Shown: piece after piece, positions 25,974 through 39,559 of the stretch
Layout of the letters: each line of letters opens with the position of its first letter
Position numbering within the stretch: the stretch's first letter is position 1
DNA from: Actinia tenebrosa
Taxonomy: Eukaryota > Cnidaria > Anthozoa > Actiniaria > Actiniidae
Assembly (NCBI RefSeq): GCF_009602425.1
Contig: NW_022258359.1
Span: 1 to 64,000, forward strand
Direction: 5' to 3'
DNA: 64,000 nt
Program-made: the position numbers and the translations under genes
The notes under the pieces: generated by a model
The model's database searches: none
What the model saw: the letters and a program-made list of their open reading frames with translations, nothing else
Told to the model about the DNA's origin: nothing

Positions 25974-28900
25974 TCACTTTCTTTCTAGATATTGGGACTG
26001 TACATTATTCAGATAAGATTTCAGTTCTTCACAAAGATCAGTATCCTTTTTGTTTTGATTTTTCAGATGACATTGACGATTTTCAAATTGCCGTCGCAAA
26101 TTTATGTTCTTCACTACCCCTTGTAAAGTTTTCTTTTTGTACGCATCCCAGTTGATCTTATCTTGTAAACTTCGTTGAAGAGCATCTTCATCTGGGTACG
26201 GTGTTTCCTGTCAATATAAAAGAATCTTTAGATCATTGCAATAATTAGTACAAAAAGCTTGTTGCACGAGTGAGTATTTAACAAATTCTTTCTCTCCATT
26301 TGCTAGCTTTAACTACGCATTGACCCTAGTGACCCAGTATCACCAGGGACCCTAATGACCCAGTATCACCAGCGACCCTAGTGACCCAGTATCATCAGTG
26401 ACCCTAGTGACCCAGTATCACCAGGGACCCTAGTGACCCAGTATCATCAGTGACCCTAGTGACCCAGTNTGACCCAGTATCATCAGTGACCCTAGTGACC
26501 CAGTATCACCAGGGACCCTAGTGACCCAGTATCATCAGTGACCCTAGTGACCCAGTATCACCAGTGACCCTAGTGACCCAGTATCATCAGTGACTCAATG
26601 TAACACTGACCTCTTGGGTCGAATTAAACATAGTAGGCAGGTTAAGTTTGTAAGAAACTCAATGACTTACTGTAGTAAGAAGCCGTCGTTTCATACTATC
26701 AGTACAGTGGGACAAATAGAATTTCTTTGATATCATTATACATTCTGCTCCATTACTAACCTGAAACGAAGATCGTTTAGTAATACATGCCTAACTAAAA
26801 TGTGAATAAATAGATCAAATTCCTGAAAAATGCTGACTTGCTATGTATAAACAAACATTTGAACTGGGCAACATATAATGCTTACAAGACTGAGGCTTGG
26901 CTGATCATCGAAAAGCATAGATGACACCCCCTATGAAGAATGAAATATTAGATAAAGGTTAAAACGTTATGGCGAGGAGGGCCACAGGCCCGAGGTCTTG
27001 AATTTTAATGCAAATCCGAGCACGTGCGTTTTAACTGGTTTAAAAAACGATCAAGCCCTATTGTTAATGTTTGATCTAGGGTTCGAATTTCGATGGAAAA
27101 ACTTGTCCCGAGTTTTGAATTCAGCCGTGCTCTCCCCTGTTAGTATCAATGTTCAATTTCAAACCCTGGACGGGTTTTCCTTCGAAATTCAAAGCCGACA
27201 TCAAACTATAGAAATAGGGCGTAGTTGTTATTAAGTTCAGTTAACTTGACAAATAAACGCCTTTCTTTCTTCTCCCTTCTTCCTTTCAAATGCATAGAAA
27301 TAAATGCAATACCTAGTAATTACTTTTTTTAATTTAAAAATTATTTTCTACTTTCCCATAGCTAATGATACTTTGCTTCATCAAAATCAAAAAACTGACC
27401 CTAATTGAAACGTTCTTCAATTGAATATATACTATACCTACTTTTATCTGTACAGTACTTGCCAGTTGGGATTTCATAACAGTATTATGTTTATATTTAT
27501 CTATTTCAGTTTCTAATTTGTCTCCACAATTAGCTCTGAAGAGCTAATTACATTGAGACGTAAATAAAGTGGATTTATTCGTATTTTATTTATTTACAGT
27601 ACTGATTATCAGTTTATTCCGAGTTAATTTTGCGTGTACAGAACATCAAGAGGTTTGGTGTTACAAATAATGTATTGACTTACGAAAAAATTTTTAAAAT
27701 TTCCTTTAAACTTCTTCAAGCTTCTACCTTTTTCTGTTTTTTTACTTCTTCATTCGGATATCAAACGAGGTATTTTCAACCATGTCTGATGTCTTCCTTT
27801 GGTTACCCCCTAAAGCCGCAAAGTATTATGGGTATGGTAAAATAGAAAATATAGATACACTTTATTTTCAAAGACTATACAGAGAGAACTGATTCAGTGC
27901 TGACTTATATTTTTTTAAATATAATATCAAGAAGCATTATACTCACAAACACATCTCCTTTGGAAAGTAAAGCCACTTGAACGAATACTGGGTGACGATC
28001 AGCTTCTGTGAATTGCACCTCGTTCTTATGAATAAGATACAAGCAGTGTGAGGGATATAAACAGTGTGTGCATAGAGCAAACAGAACTTGCAACAGGAGT
28101 GGACCAATTACTGACTCACCTGTTTTAATGCACCTTCATCGATAACAGATATTTTCTGTCTTGGAAAATTTTCTTCTTCGTCATTTTCCTTTTTATTTAC
28201 TTCTTTGGTAATAAATCAATAAAAAATTAACTGATTTATGATTATGATTTCTACTTATCTTAAATTGTATACACTTTCATTGGTCCAGTTTGTGCAACCA
28301 TTTCCATAACACATGGGAACCTCATTGATAATAGTATTCTCTACAGAGAACTGAGGGTAGACCCAAATTGCCCCGAGTGACCTATATCTAAACCTCAAGA
28401 ACTTGTGCATTGGTGAAGTATTATAGAAATAAAACTTGATTCTATGATTTAGATGGTATTATTTACCGTTACTTTTTGTCGATAGCCTTGATCTTGCGCG
28501 TTGGTTCATGAAACTTGTGGCTGGACCAGGAGACTCTTCTTGAGAGGCATGCGATAAACTACTTTCAGATGACTTGTCGTACGATGAACGTTGAAACTTT
28601 GGACTTGAAAGCTAAAAAATAAGAAAAATTAAATACTTAGTATTTGATTTGAACTTTTGATGTGGGTAAAACGTTTTCCTGTTTCAACACTGACAAGAAG
28701 AAGATTCTTCGTTTGAGTTTCATCCTTGATATCAAATATTAAGCAATTATTGGCCGATGTTCAAACAATAATTGCTGCAGCAAGACACTAACGATTCACG
28801 ATGTTTTGTGATAATCGAGCGCAATGATTGCATGTTTTATCATTCAAATTATTTTTGCTTTTGTTTCATTTTTTTTCCCGACTCTATCGTACATTCATTC

Positions 28901-31900
28901 ATTCATTCATGCCAAGTGATTTTCTGACAACACAAGTAAACGAGGCATGTTGACAAATGCATGCGCAGCGTTAATGCGCAGGAGCAAACTATTGTTTGCA
29001 GCAAAATACTTTGCACCGTAATTTGCATGAGCATTTTTATATTACCATTAGTTATAGGCAATTATTTACAGTTAGATCGGCCAATCAAAACGAAGGGAAG
29101 AAATAATTTCATGATAATATTCTCTTAAGCGGTCCCGAAAAACAAAGGTATCATCACAAAGATACGTCGCATGACATATTAGTTCATCACTAGCTAGGGC
29201 ATCAAGTACGTTTTCCCACAAACTCAGATTCACTAGCAAACCCTGAAATACCGTTGCTGCCGGAGCTCTGACATGACCTTTCTATTTTCTCTGAAGTAGA
29301 GCGGACCGGGGACTTGATATATACCTACAAACACATATCGTGCTTGTAAGAAGTTTACAGATAAATACCTTTCGATTATTATGCGACTCTTCCACATGGA
29401 CGCCTGCGCTCTTTTTAGCAGAAAAAGACGAGTTTCTACTAACAGAACCATCAATAACTATCAACTTTTTACGGTTCGTCACAGCCTGTTTAGCGGGACT
29501 TGAAGCCCTGCGGGCCTTTAATTCTGGAGACGTACGTGTGGACGAATATGGTGAGTTCTCTGACATTTCTCCAGGGAAAGACATGTCATCAAGTATTGCA
29601 GAAGGTCTCTTTTGACGAAATCGAGCAAGAATTCCTTGTGCCACGGCAACTTGTTCAATATATGCACCTTCATCATGCCGGATACTAGATGTCTTATCTA
29701 CTTCTAAAGTAGTAGACAAAGACAAGAACGCAGTTATAGTACTAGGCTAAGTCATCAACTCTAATCACCCCCACCCCTCCCCCTCCAGCCGCCATGGTTT
29801 AGTCAACACGTGCCCACATACCATTTTCATCTGCTATCATTGATAGTGAACGCAGCGTCAGCTTGGGCAGTAGCTTGGTTACAACAGATAGCTTTGTTCG
29901 TACGCGTTCAAGTCTTGAACGAGATTCAGCTTTAGGTACAAAACTTTTTACTAGAAAAGAAAAAAGAAGACAACATTTTGATCATTTTGTTATCATCTTC
30001 AAGAAAGTGGTACCTGTATTAAGCGGATACCTACGGGACCTTGCAAGATTAATATAGTTGTCCGCTGAATAGAGGTTTGTTTTACTGTAAAATATAGGAT
30101 AAAAATGTGTAACCATGCAGGTGTCTGTTTGATAATGTGTGTCCGCTTACTGAGTGTATCAATGACGTCCATTCTTAACGAGTCCAAAGGGTTTTGTAAA
30201 ATGATTTTATATAAAAAAATGCTCTTCTGACATTGGTCACATGTTCGACTGAGCTAGCGTCATGTATAATAACGAACCATTGTTTTGCCAGAGCTCACCA
30301 AAGTCAGGTCAGTATTTTTTTTTTTTGTGGAAATAAAAACTGCTGTAACCGTTGTTACTTTTCAGTGGTTGACATTTTATCCCTCTCTACTCATATGAGT
30401 TTCTACGTGTTAATAATCAGTATGAACGTCTGACTAATTTCTTTCTATGCGTAGTCAGAGGTTTACGCCCGCGCACTTCTCCGGCACGTTCCACCATTAT
30501 TATGAATTCGTGTTCATAACACAAGCAAGTCAGCGTGACTTCAGATGATATAGCATACCATTTTCAAATCCTACAACTCGTTCTTTATGCTCAGTGAGCT
30601 GGCTCTTTACTTGCTTGAGTTTTTTAAGGATTCGACAGCTTCCCTAAAAATGGAATATAATAAAATCAGGGCCCGAGGAATCCCTTTAAATAGTATTGTA
30701 AAATCTTTAGCCCCCCTTTCTTCTGTCTGCATAAAAAAGTGATCCTCCCATTGAAATTTGTTGAACTATTGACGCACTCCTTTATGTAGTATAAAATATT
30801 TGATGATACCCCTCTTTGACTGAATAGAAACTCAAAGACCCTTCCCTGGATTCCTCCAGCCCACCCCCTTCCAAGAAATGACCCTTTTATCTATTTCGAT
30901 TTTCTTTCCAGGTAATTCATCATATAATGGCACCTGTTTTCACTGGACACCTACGGGCCCTTGGCTGATATGATGTCCCTTAATAGGCGTTCGCTAAAAA
31001 AAGGTTTGTTTAACTGTAAAATGCCATGGTGCGGCCGTGCTGAGTTGTTCGTTTACTGGAAATATCACTATATTTACCCATTTAATGATATAGATCCAGT
31101 CTGTATGATTGCTGTCTTTCACAAGGACGGAGCCGCTTCTGAAGAAGAAGAAAGGAAAATATGAAACAGCTAATTAGTGATAGTAGAGTGTTTTATATAA
31201 TTCGTAAAACACAGTAGCAAAATCATTTCGCACAAAATAGAACAAAAAGTTGTGTAATGTATATCGTTTTCTATCGTTTTAAATGCGATTGTCCTACTTG
31301 GACAACAGAGCATCTCAGATTGCAAGGAATTATGGGGTGTCCAGGGAGGGGGGCAAAATAAAACAAAGAGAGCGGATGATTTATTGAGTTTTTTTTGTTT
31401 TGTTTTTTTTATCTTTCTTTCCTGGGTGATCGATGTGTCGTCTTTGGCTGTAATAATGGCAGGCAATATAAAGAAAAATATATCACCAACTATCACATTA
31501 GCTCTATTTTTGCCCCTTGGACGCCACATAATGCCCTGCGTTCCAAGATGGTCGCCGTTTCGTCGAAGTAGCCATTAACGATAGTTATAAATGACTTTTT
31601 TACAGATATGGTGTTAGTACTCTGCGGTAATTTATAAAAGGGGATTAATAAAATAAGCCATGTTACAATCTCATACCCGAACCTTTATTTCTTTCTGCGC
31701 TTGCTCAAGCAGTAAGAAGTAAGGGATGTGGATACGAGATTGGCCATATTAGATTTAATTCAACACTGCGCATGCTCGCTACCTGAAGAAATGGAACAAG
31801 CACTTTTTTGGATTCTCTCCAAGTAACTCTATTGGCCATCCTCTGAGAAATTCGATTCCTCTGTGAAAGCAAATCATGAATAATAAATATCTATACAAAC

Positions 31901-34900
31901 TAAATAAACTGTATTCACATATGTCGTTATCATACTAAAAATAGAGTAAATAAATACGGCAAAACGGAATCATAGCTGGATGTTTTTCCGCCAATTTTCA
32001 TATCACAGTAAGTTGAGAAACAAACTCCTTTCCCATTACAATTCTTGGAGTCCAACCAAGGGAGCACATTAAAATTTTGTTTGTGTAAGGAAAGTCATTG
32101 TTCTTGGTTGATCTATCTAGCGCGCGCAATCCATCTTGTGATAGGCGTTCCTCGTAGTGTTTTGGTTTCGGCCGATCCGAATGGCCTACGATCGTGTAAG
32201 GAAGAGAATGACGAGTGTAATTTTATACACGTCGCTCCGCTCCTCGCAAGATATTCGTCGGTTTTCGGAGTAAATTCGCTAGCTCGACTAAACCAAGGAA
32301 CGCCTGCCATGAAGTGTAGCGCGCGCACGTAAACAAGAACTACAAAGAACGCCTGTCATATCTTAGAATAAGTGCGATAAAATCGAAGATAAACCAACAC
32401 AATCAAAATTTTAACGTGCTCCCTTGGTCCAACCACATATCTCAAAATCCCTAGAGTTATACATAACAATGAAACAGCCCCCATGTTGGTTGATCTAACA
32501 ATATAAGCTATGACGTAATAACATGCACCCCTAGTAGCTAGAATATTCTTTTGGGCAGTAAGCTGCTGGAGGTCTTGCATGCAGGGCTCAAAACATCAAA
32601 CTAACTTTTAAGTTAAAAAGCGTTTGGCTACCTAGTCACCGTATGTACTATAAGGCTATTAAAGTCGTCTTGGTTAAGTATATTTACCATACATTTTCCG
32701 TTTATATATTTAAATTATTCCTTTCGACACATATTATTTTATGGTCGTGAATGCAAACTGTTTGCCTCAGATATGAATCAGAAATAGATAGCATTGCTGT
32801 AATGAGTTGGAAGCCAGGAAGCAGGCTGTTTTACGTACCTGATGAATTTCTTATGGTCAGGGTCGTTAAGATTTTTAATTCCTCCAGCTAACATGAATAT
32901 GTCAACAAAGTCCTATGAAATTGAAAATGAGAATGTGAAATGTTGGAAGCAATATTTCTAATTGATATTAGAGCTTATACTTTAGTCCGTAGCTACACTT
33001 TTAAAAAAGCGAGCAAAAAGCAAATAGTCTCACCTCTCGTGAAATGACCAAGAGTTCGATTGGTTCTCGTGATATGACCGTTGACTGACGTCGAGTGTCA
33101 TGTAACATAGCCAATTCCTTCAATCATAATAAATAATTTAAGTCAATAAAGGTTATGTTTATATTCCGCTGTAGTGCCTTGCCTTTCATCTCTTGGGTCT
33201 CGGCGTTCGATTCCTAAATAAGACATCCATTGTGCGCTTTTTAGGTCTCTCCCTTTGAGGTTTTTTCTCATTGGTTTTCCTTCCTGCGCAAAACCGGGTT
33301 AAATTTCATTTCGATCTCAAGCAAAACGGTTGTTTCGGGGCTCAATAACATTTGAAACATTTTGGTGGCTTTAGTGCAGCAAATAAAACACAACTCATAT
33401 CTAAGGCTAGGGTCAAACGTCCAACTTCACATGAGTATATGCATAATGAGGCGGTCTTCTTTAATGTCATTAGGTTCTGCTCATGTGAAGTTCAACGTTT
33501 GTTGTTGGCCCAAGCGATATATATATCCTAAATTGGACAATTTGGAAATGATATGCATAGCGCTTCAAGTCTTGTTGTCTGATCAGCAAACGATTTTACT
33601 AACCCCAAAGCTGTCTCCTCGACGTAAAAAATGCACTGTCCTGGCAAAGGCCTCGTTTTTGGCCATTACTGTTACCACAGCTAAGTAGAGTAAAACCAAA
33701 AATAAAAGAAGCATTAAAAATGAAATTAGTTAAGCTCGCTTTTGCCAAAGTACCGTAGTCCAATTAAGACCATAGAGTTTAGTTCTAACTAATAATAATG
33801 AAGATTTTTGGGTCGTCCTTCACGAATTTGCAAGATGTGATTCTACATGTGTAGAACAATAGAAAACAATGACCTTTCTCCAACCCCGCCCCTAAACCTG
33901 ACCAATCACAGGGATGTTGTGAAGCCTGACCCGGATTTTTTATGTCAGTATTGTGATATAAATTTGTTTTAAAACATGTTTGAAAATAAAGATTAGAGCA
34001 TGTTCAATGTTATTGAATTTGTTCCATAAGATTTGACTCTAGAAAATATGCATTTTAGATTGAATGTATTACCTGACCCAGATAGGACAAAGTAGAAGGC
34101 TTGGGGAATATGACCTTGACGTAGTATGGCTCTCTTGGCTGAATGGCTGCAATGCAAGAAAAAATCAGTGTAAATTTATTTTTACGTCGATTGCTGCATG
34201 GCGGAGTGATGTAGTCTCCCGAGCCAGAGGCTCATGTTTTGAAAAGTCTTCGACGCCAGATCGCCACTAAGAATCGGCACAAGGAAAACCGTAGTAGCCA
34301 AAGAAAAGCCCTCGAGGCACAGAGCCGACACTGAAGCATCTTTATTCGCATAAGACACCCACCCCGGGAATCGCATTTGTAGAGAGGCGGCGCATTAGGA
34401 CACACCCCACCTCTGCCGCTTTCCTGTCAAAGTTGTATCACATTCAATATAAACCTATATTCGCAACAGGACAAGAGTAATTTCAATATCTTCTGAAAAT
34501 CCAACGGCGTCTTATACTTTGATTACTATATATAAACTATATATAAAAGCAAAACAACCTTAATGTAATAATTATTTAGTGTTTTTTTTTTAAACTGAAA
34601 CGCAAAACCCGCATATTATCACCTATCAACTGCATACAGCATCACTGCATTCCTGTTTTCAGTGTTGCAACTATTCAATTAACATAACTAACTAAAATGC
34701 AGACAGCTTGTTGACGCAGTATATATTCATCATAACCACAGCAAGTATATACCAATGGAATGTTGCTGAGTGTTGGATGGAAAGCAAAGCAAATCAAAGC
34801 AAATATTATAATGATCCAAACTCAATACTTGTATTTACGGTTACTTACGATTCGAACCATCCAACAGCTATTAACTTGTTTTGTATTCTCTGGGGATATT

Positions 34901-35089
34901 CTGCAAAAGATCGAATCGAACGCAAAGAAAACAGGATCTGAAACAATTAAAGACACGAAAGTATGAGTAAATATCTTAACTGAGATATGCAGTCTTGGTC
35001 TAGTTTTTGGGAATGATGATAGCAATAATGAAATCTTTTATCTTAATAATCGTGGTCAAAACTAGAGGTTTCGTGCAGGGAGATTTTTC

Positions 35090-35120
<31 letters not shown>

Positions 35121-37738
35121 TACATTTTTAGATACGCATCTTAAAGTCTCGATGCGTTTACAATTTGTTTAAAATATATAAAATATTCATTTATAACCAA
35201 AAACGGGCACTTTCACAGCCGAAATTCAATGGATGAAATTTCTTGACGTTAACAATAAAATATCCGAACACAAGTAAGGGTTGAGAGACGCACGAAAAAA
35301 CCTTGTGATAACGAGTGATATCAGATGCAACAAACTACCTTAGCTAATTGCTGCTCGGTTCTTTGTTCAGGGGGTGTTAACAAAATGTTTTTGACCTCTT
35401 GTGAGACTCGCATCTAAACCAAACACACACAGCAAAGTAAATATATATGCATATACAGAACATTAAACAACATCATTTTTATCGAACCTATGACAACCTC
35501 TGGATGGATCTAAGTCAGGGTACGGATCAGGGGGAGGGAATACGGCTAATGTTCACGTTAATATTCCTTTCTATCAGACACACCCCCACCCCTCACTTTC
35601 ACTCTCTTGCATTCTACACGGTCTCTAATATCTTCCATTTTAATCCTCCATCCTTATAGGGTGCGCCACACTAAGTCAAAGTAAAATCGTCATATTTAGC
35701 ACTAGCGTCGGTATTGGATTTTAGAAGCCATCGGCATTAGCTTGAATAGCATTTTAGAAAGATATACTAAGGGCGAAAACTTAACGAGAAAGGATCTCCG
35801 TCGCAAGGAAATGGCAAGTGGTCTGATTAATTGGGAAAACCCTTTTTTAACAAGTGAGTAAGGTCTACACTGCTACATGGCATTACCTACTCAAGGGCCG
35901 ATCCAGCCAAAAGTTTAGGGGTGGGGGGGGGGCTAATTGAGTTTAGGGGGAGCTAATTGAGTTTCTTTCATCAACACAACGGGAAACAATAAAAAAAGCA
36001 TCTAATTCTTCAGTATTTTTAAATTTTTTCCTGCTATTTGCCGTCCCCCCTGGATCCGCCCTTGCTACTATAATAGGTTAGCGTGAAGATTATTTTCCTA
36101 TACTGCATGTCATACCTTTCTATTTGCTTTAAAATACGAAGCATCAAAGGCGAGTCCGCCATCGATTTTGGAATCGTCTTCGTTGATGTACTCTGTAAAT
36201 ACTGTGTGTGCAGTGGCCTCGTTATCTTCATTTTCCCTTCAACAGCAATGTTCATTAACATTCATAAAAATGGCTTTAAGAAAATTTATGGTTTATTTTA
36301 CAGTAAACGAAGGGTGGGTTCACATTGACTCACTTTTCGTATTTGTACTGACAAAGGGATGCGAACATTTGTACAAGTCGAACACAACGTCTAAACAGCT
36401 CTACGGACGGAAGATGCTGCAAAACAAAATTGAATTTGAAAAAAAGATCCCAGGCCTTTGAATTTGTATATAACTGAAGCAGTATCATGCATATGAATTA
36501 AAATGGGGAGCCCGAAAAAGTAGCTGACTCAAGCAAATTTAATTCGAGGCTGAAAACGAAAAGAAAATATTTATTTTTCAAGAACAATTTACAATAAGAC
36601 CCGCAGCCCGAATGGTCTACGAGTCAATAGCCCGTGAGGCCTACTGACAAACTATTGACTTGTAGACCATGAGGGAGAGAGGTCTAATTGTTTTAGCATA
36701 AACCTACTAATAGGTCAAATAAATGAATAATTTATTTTTTCGTTAATTTGTTTTGGTTTTCAAACTGCTGGTTTTCGCTACTAGAGTGGTCTATCCCTAA
36801 TGAGTAGCTCAGGATTTGTGACAGATCCTTAGCAGGTTTATACTATAAGACAGTTACTTAGTTTAGTTATAGTAAACTGGCTGGTAAAAAGCTGATTTAT
36901 CCTAGGCCTTTGATCACCTTATCAAAATACTTGGTTACTCCGACAGTGCTTCGTCTACCCCAGGTTTCAAGTGTGCTACGTTTTCTTCGTTTCACTTTGG
37001 CCCCAGCAACTGCTAACTCACTCAGAGAGTATATGGTACTTGTACGTCTGCTGCCACGAGGATTACTGCCATCAGATTGTGTATTGGAGTAGTGTTCAAG
37101 ATGTGTTGTTGCTTTGCGCACTTGAAAAAATGTTGAAATGATAAATCAACGTATAAGATACGAAAATGTGTCATACAAGACTGATTCAAAGCCCTGACGT
37201 TGTGCGGGCAAGTGCTCAAGCTTATACTCATTATTACAAGAGGGTCCTGAGAAGGGGTAAAATAAAAGCTGGAATTTGCCTTTTTTGGGGCTGGGAAAAT
37301 GGAATTTTATGCACTGGGAATGGGATTAACAAACAGAAGGAAAAAAAACAATCAAAAAATGGGAATGGGATTGAGATGTGAGCAAAACATAGGCTGAGAC
37401 CATGGGATTTGGTCAAGATTGGGGCTGGGAAATGGGATTAGGACGCCCTCCCAACGCCCTCCCCCCTTTCCTTCAGGACCATGTTACAAAAGTCGATCCA
37501 AACCTTTACGTCCATGCTTCATCCGCGAGATTCCTACTGCTGCTCGTACAGCTGAAAAGTCGCTGGTAGATATTTTCGGTAAACCGGTGCTTCTTCTTAA
37601 GCTACCCGAAAAACTAGAACTCAAAGAAACGTTGTCATCATCTAAAGAACTTGTTGTGGTGTTGGAAAGAGTACGATGTGACCTCAAGCTCGCCATCGGT
37701 GACCGAGGTGGTTTTGGATACTGCACTGCGGGCTGCAT
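25974..37738 (-). CDS. CNBD2-like cyclic nucleotide-binding-domain protein, 20 exons
   Basis: Protein of about 806 residues resembling CNBD2, a cytosolic cAMP-binding protein of sperm in mammals. Exons: 37738-37504, 37120-36918, 36416-36334, 36236-36116, 35413-35339, 34937-34849, 34146-34073, 33668-33604, 33117-33034, 32912-32839, 31860-31783, 31138-31078, 30643-30559, 29950-29822, 29703-29369, 28611-28467, 28202-~28121 (donor unsure), 28024-27947, 26760-26671, 26207-25974. Phases agree at the junctions I checked. An in-frame TAG lies just before the ATG. Order: Ser/Arg-rich N-terminus; helical CNBD2-type stretch (FRRCVRLVQMFASL, GLAFDASYFKANRK); first CNB domain (RQGHIPQAFYFVLSGS, phosphate cassette FGELAMLHDTRRQS with its Glu and Arg); linker FLRGWPIELL; second CNB-like fold (VKDSNHTDWIYIIK, SCRILKKLK), split by a ~230-residue disordered insert and resuming at VQVALLSKGDVF, SNGAECIMISKKF; C-terminal helix. 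Orthology is inferred from motif order. Confidence 0.82.
26321..26595. repeat. 26-bp minisatellite, ~10 copies, in a CNBD2-like intron
   Basis: The unit GACCCTAGTGACCCAGTATC plus six variable bases repeats every 26 bp. Two unit types (ending ACCAGG or ATCAGT) largely alternate, giving a 52-bp higher-order period. One unit is broken around an N at 26469. It lies between the last two coding exons of the CNBD2-like gene. Confidence 0.9.
30003..30160. repeat. Dispersed repeat, copy A
   Basis: Contains ACCTGTATTAAGCGGATACCTACGGG... and AGAGGTTTGTTTTACTGTAAAAT. A diverged copy in the same orientation lies at about 30928-31045 (ACCTGTTTTCACTGGACACC..., AAGGTTTGTTTAACTGTAAAAT). Both sit in introns of the CNBD2-like gene. 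Family unknown. Confidence 0.6.
30928..31045. repeat. Dispersed repeat, copy B
   Basis: Second, more diverged copy of the element at 30003-30160, sharing the CACCTACGGG and GTTTGTTTAACTGTAAAAT blocks. It ends about 30 bases before the exon at 31138-31078. Confidence 0.55.
32056..32427. mobile_element. MITE with 24-bp inverted ends and TCCAA flanks
   Basis: The left end CCAAGGGAGCACATTAAAAT (32056-32079) pairs with the right end (32404-32427, ATTTTAACGTGCTCCCTTGG) with one mismatch. TCCAA precedes the left end (32051-32055) and follows the right end (32428-32432), a probable target duplication. There is no ORF of transposase type. It lies in an intron of the CNBD2-like gene. Confidence 0.75.
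33176..33345 (+). repeat. tRNA-derived SINE-like repeat, copy 2
   Basis: Contains CTTGGGTCTCGGCGTTCGATTCC (B-box-like), GGTCTCTCCCTTTGAGG and GGTTTTCCTTCCTGCGCAAAAC, in the order seen in the copy at 7350-7475. Intronic in the CNBD2-like gene. Confidence 0.45.
33415..33500. repeat. Short inverted repeat (21-bp arms)
   Basis: AAACGTCCAACTTCACATGAG (33415-33435) is matched by CTCATGTGAAGTTCAACGTTT (33480-33500) with two mismatches. Looks like a small foldback element; a TAGGGTCAAACGT flank suggests a longer family. Confidence 0.65.
35091..35121. repeat. (ATA/TAA)n microsatellite
   Basis: About 31 bp of uninterrupted AAT repeat in the intron between coding exons 5 and 6 of the CNBD2-like gene. 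Confidence 0.9.
35893..36064. mobile_element. Small MITE-like element with ~15-bp inverted ends
   Basis: CAAGGGCCGATCCAG at the left is matched by CTGGATCCGCCCTTG at the right with one mismatch. The interior includes AAAAGTTTAGGGGTGGGGG, a block also seen near 55615-55660 (AAAAGTTTAGGGATGG), so it belongs to a repeat family. Confidence 0.55.
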
Positions 37739-39559
37739 TGATCCTGGGAACTATCTTACAACTGAAGAAAAGGATTTAATGTAACAATGATGTATGTTTG
37801 ACCTATGATCAAGATAAGTCCACGATAGCAACCAGTATTCTTCATAAGCAGGAATAATGTAATCTGGTTTTAGTGATGCATGCATCAAATTATTTTTTAG
37901 AAAAGTGGCAAGACCCTTATCCCCTCTTGGCGCGTCGTTCTTCCGACTAGAGAAATGAAAGAAACTTGCGCGATGAAGAAATTGCAATTGGTCAAATATC
38001 TTATGCATAACCGAATAATGACTAGTGGATACTGTAGTTGGGACTGTGTTGGTGTGTTATATGCAGCAAGGGAATAGGAAGAAAACATAAACACCGTATA
38101 GAACGTTTGTAACAATAGTGACGTTAGTTTCGGATGGCTACGGTTATTCTCCGAATCGAAATTGGAGGCATATATGCATACGATGAAATTCGTTTTCAAA
38201 ACAAATTATATATATACAATTGATGTCTTTTTATTGTTTTTTATACAACAATAAACCAGTCACCAGCTGCTTTTCTTTCCCGCACATTCTTGGCGATAGT
38301 CAAGGTCTTAGTGACCGCGGTGTTTAGTTCAAATCGTTACCAAAACTGACACCACGTCTTGTTAGTTTGTCTTACATTACACGTGATGGAATAAGCTGTC
38401 TTCAGTATATTCAAAATATACAGCTGCTTATCTTACGGTCATCCTGTGTGCTTAGAGAGAAAGATCACATCTACATCGATCAACTGTACCCTGTCTAGCC
38501 CATTGAGAGCCCTTTATGCCTTCAATTAGGTGATATTACGATATTCATTTTTCAACTTCATTTATCAATTACTGTCAAAAAGGCACCCATGAGCCAATTT
38601 GTTGTAAAACTTTATATGTTTATATACACCAAGATCCCGTCAAAGCCATTCTTCAAACATACTTTTAAAATAAATGCTAGACAACAGATGGAGGAATAAA
38701 CTGGGGCAACAACACCCTAATCATGAACAATATCTTATGGTTTGGCACGGTTTGGTCTTCATAATCCAGCCGCTAGGATGTTCAAGAATCACAGTACCTA
38801 CCTTCTTACTAAATCGCCTCAGTCCAAACATTCACTGCCGGTCCTTGGCCGCCGATGTCAGAAAACGTTATTTGCTACTGAGCCCGTTGGTCGGACAACT
38901 AAGCTTTACTACTGGATTTACAGGACTGTAATCCAGCTAATGCCCGATAACACACACATCGTTTTTAATCATTGTTGAACTAAAACTGATGCTTTGGTGA
39001 TTAAGGAATTCTAGTGTTCAACTTTAACTAAACATGCGGAAAGTACGAATATAAACACACTGTTGACTCAAGATTTGTTGCCTTGTCATTCACGCTCTTA
39101 ATAACGTGTTTGACATAAAACAAATGATAAATAATGGTTGCTATGAATGACATAAAATGATGCGTTCGATTAGTTTATCATTGTACAATTTTTGATAGCG
39201 ACCGTCTATAATACTAAAGAAATACAATAATAATGTGGGCAAAACTTGAGCGAATTGTTTTAAGTTCGACTGATAAGTTTGATGAAGATATAATAGTGAA
39301 GGTTTGTATTTACAAATCGATCATATGCACGTATGCATTTGGTTTACGTATTCCAATAAAGTGGTAAGGATTATGGGAAACAATTCATATCAAATAAATA
39401 GCTTTTTGAATCAAACGTCGCGCAGTTAAGTTAAATGTATATATTGTGTTAAACGTTTTGTGTTAAAAGTTTTGTGTTAAATTTTTCTTGAACAAGGACC
39501 GTCTTCACTATATAACCCTATAATGTAAGGCGGACGTAAAAGACCCACTGAAGACGCTG

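Noticed and set aside
29340-29615. 91-residue plus-strand open frame
   Set aside because: It is antisense to the 335-bp exon of the CNBD2-like gene and reads as its shadow.
37419-37784. 121-residue plus-strand open frame
   Set aside because: Antisense to the first coding exon of the CNBD2-like gene, which has matching splice sites and phase.
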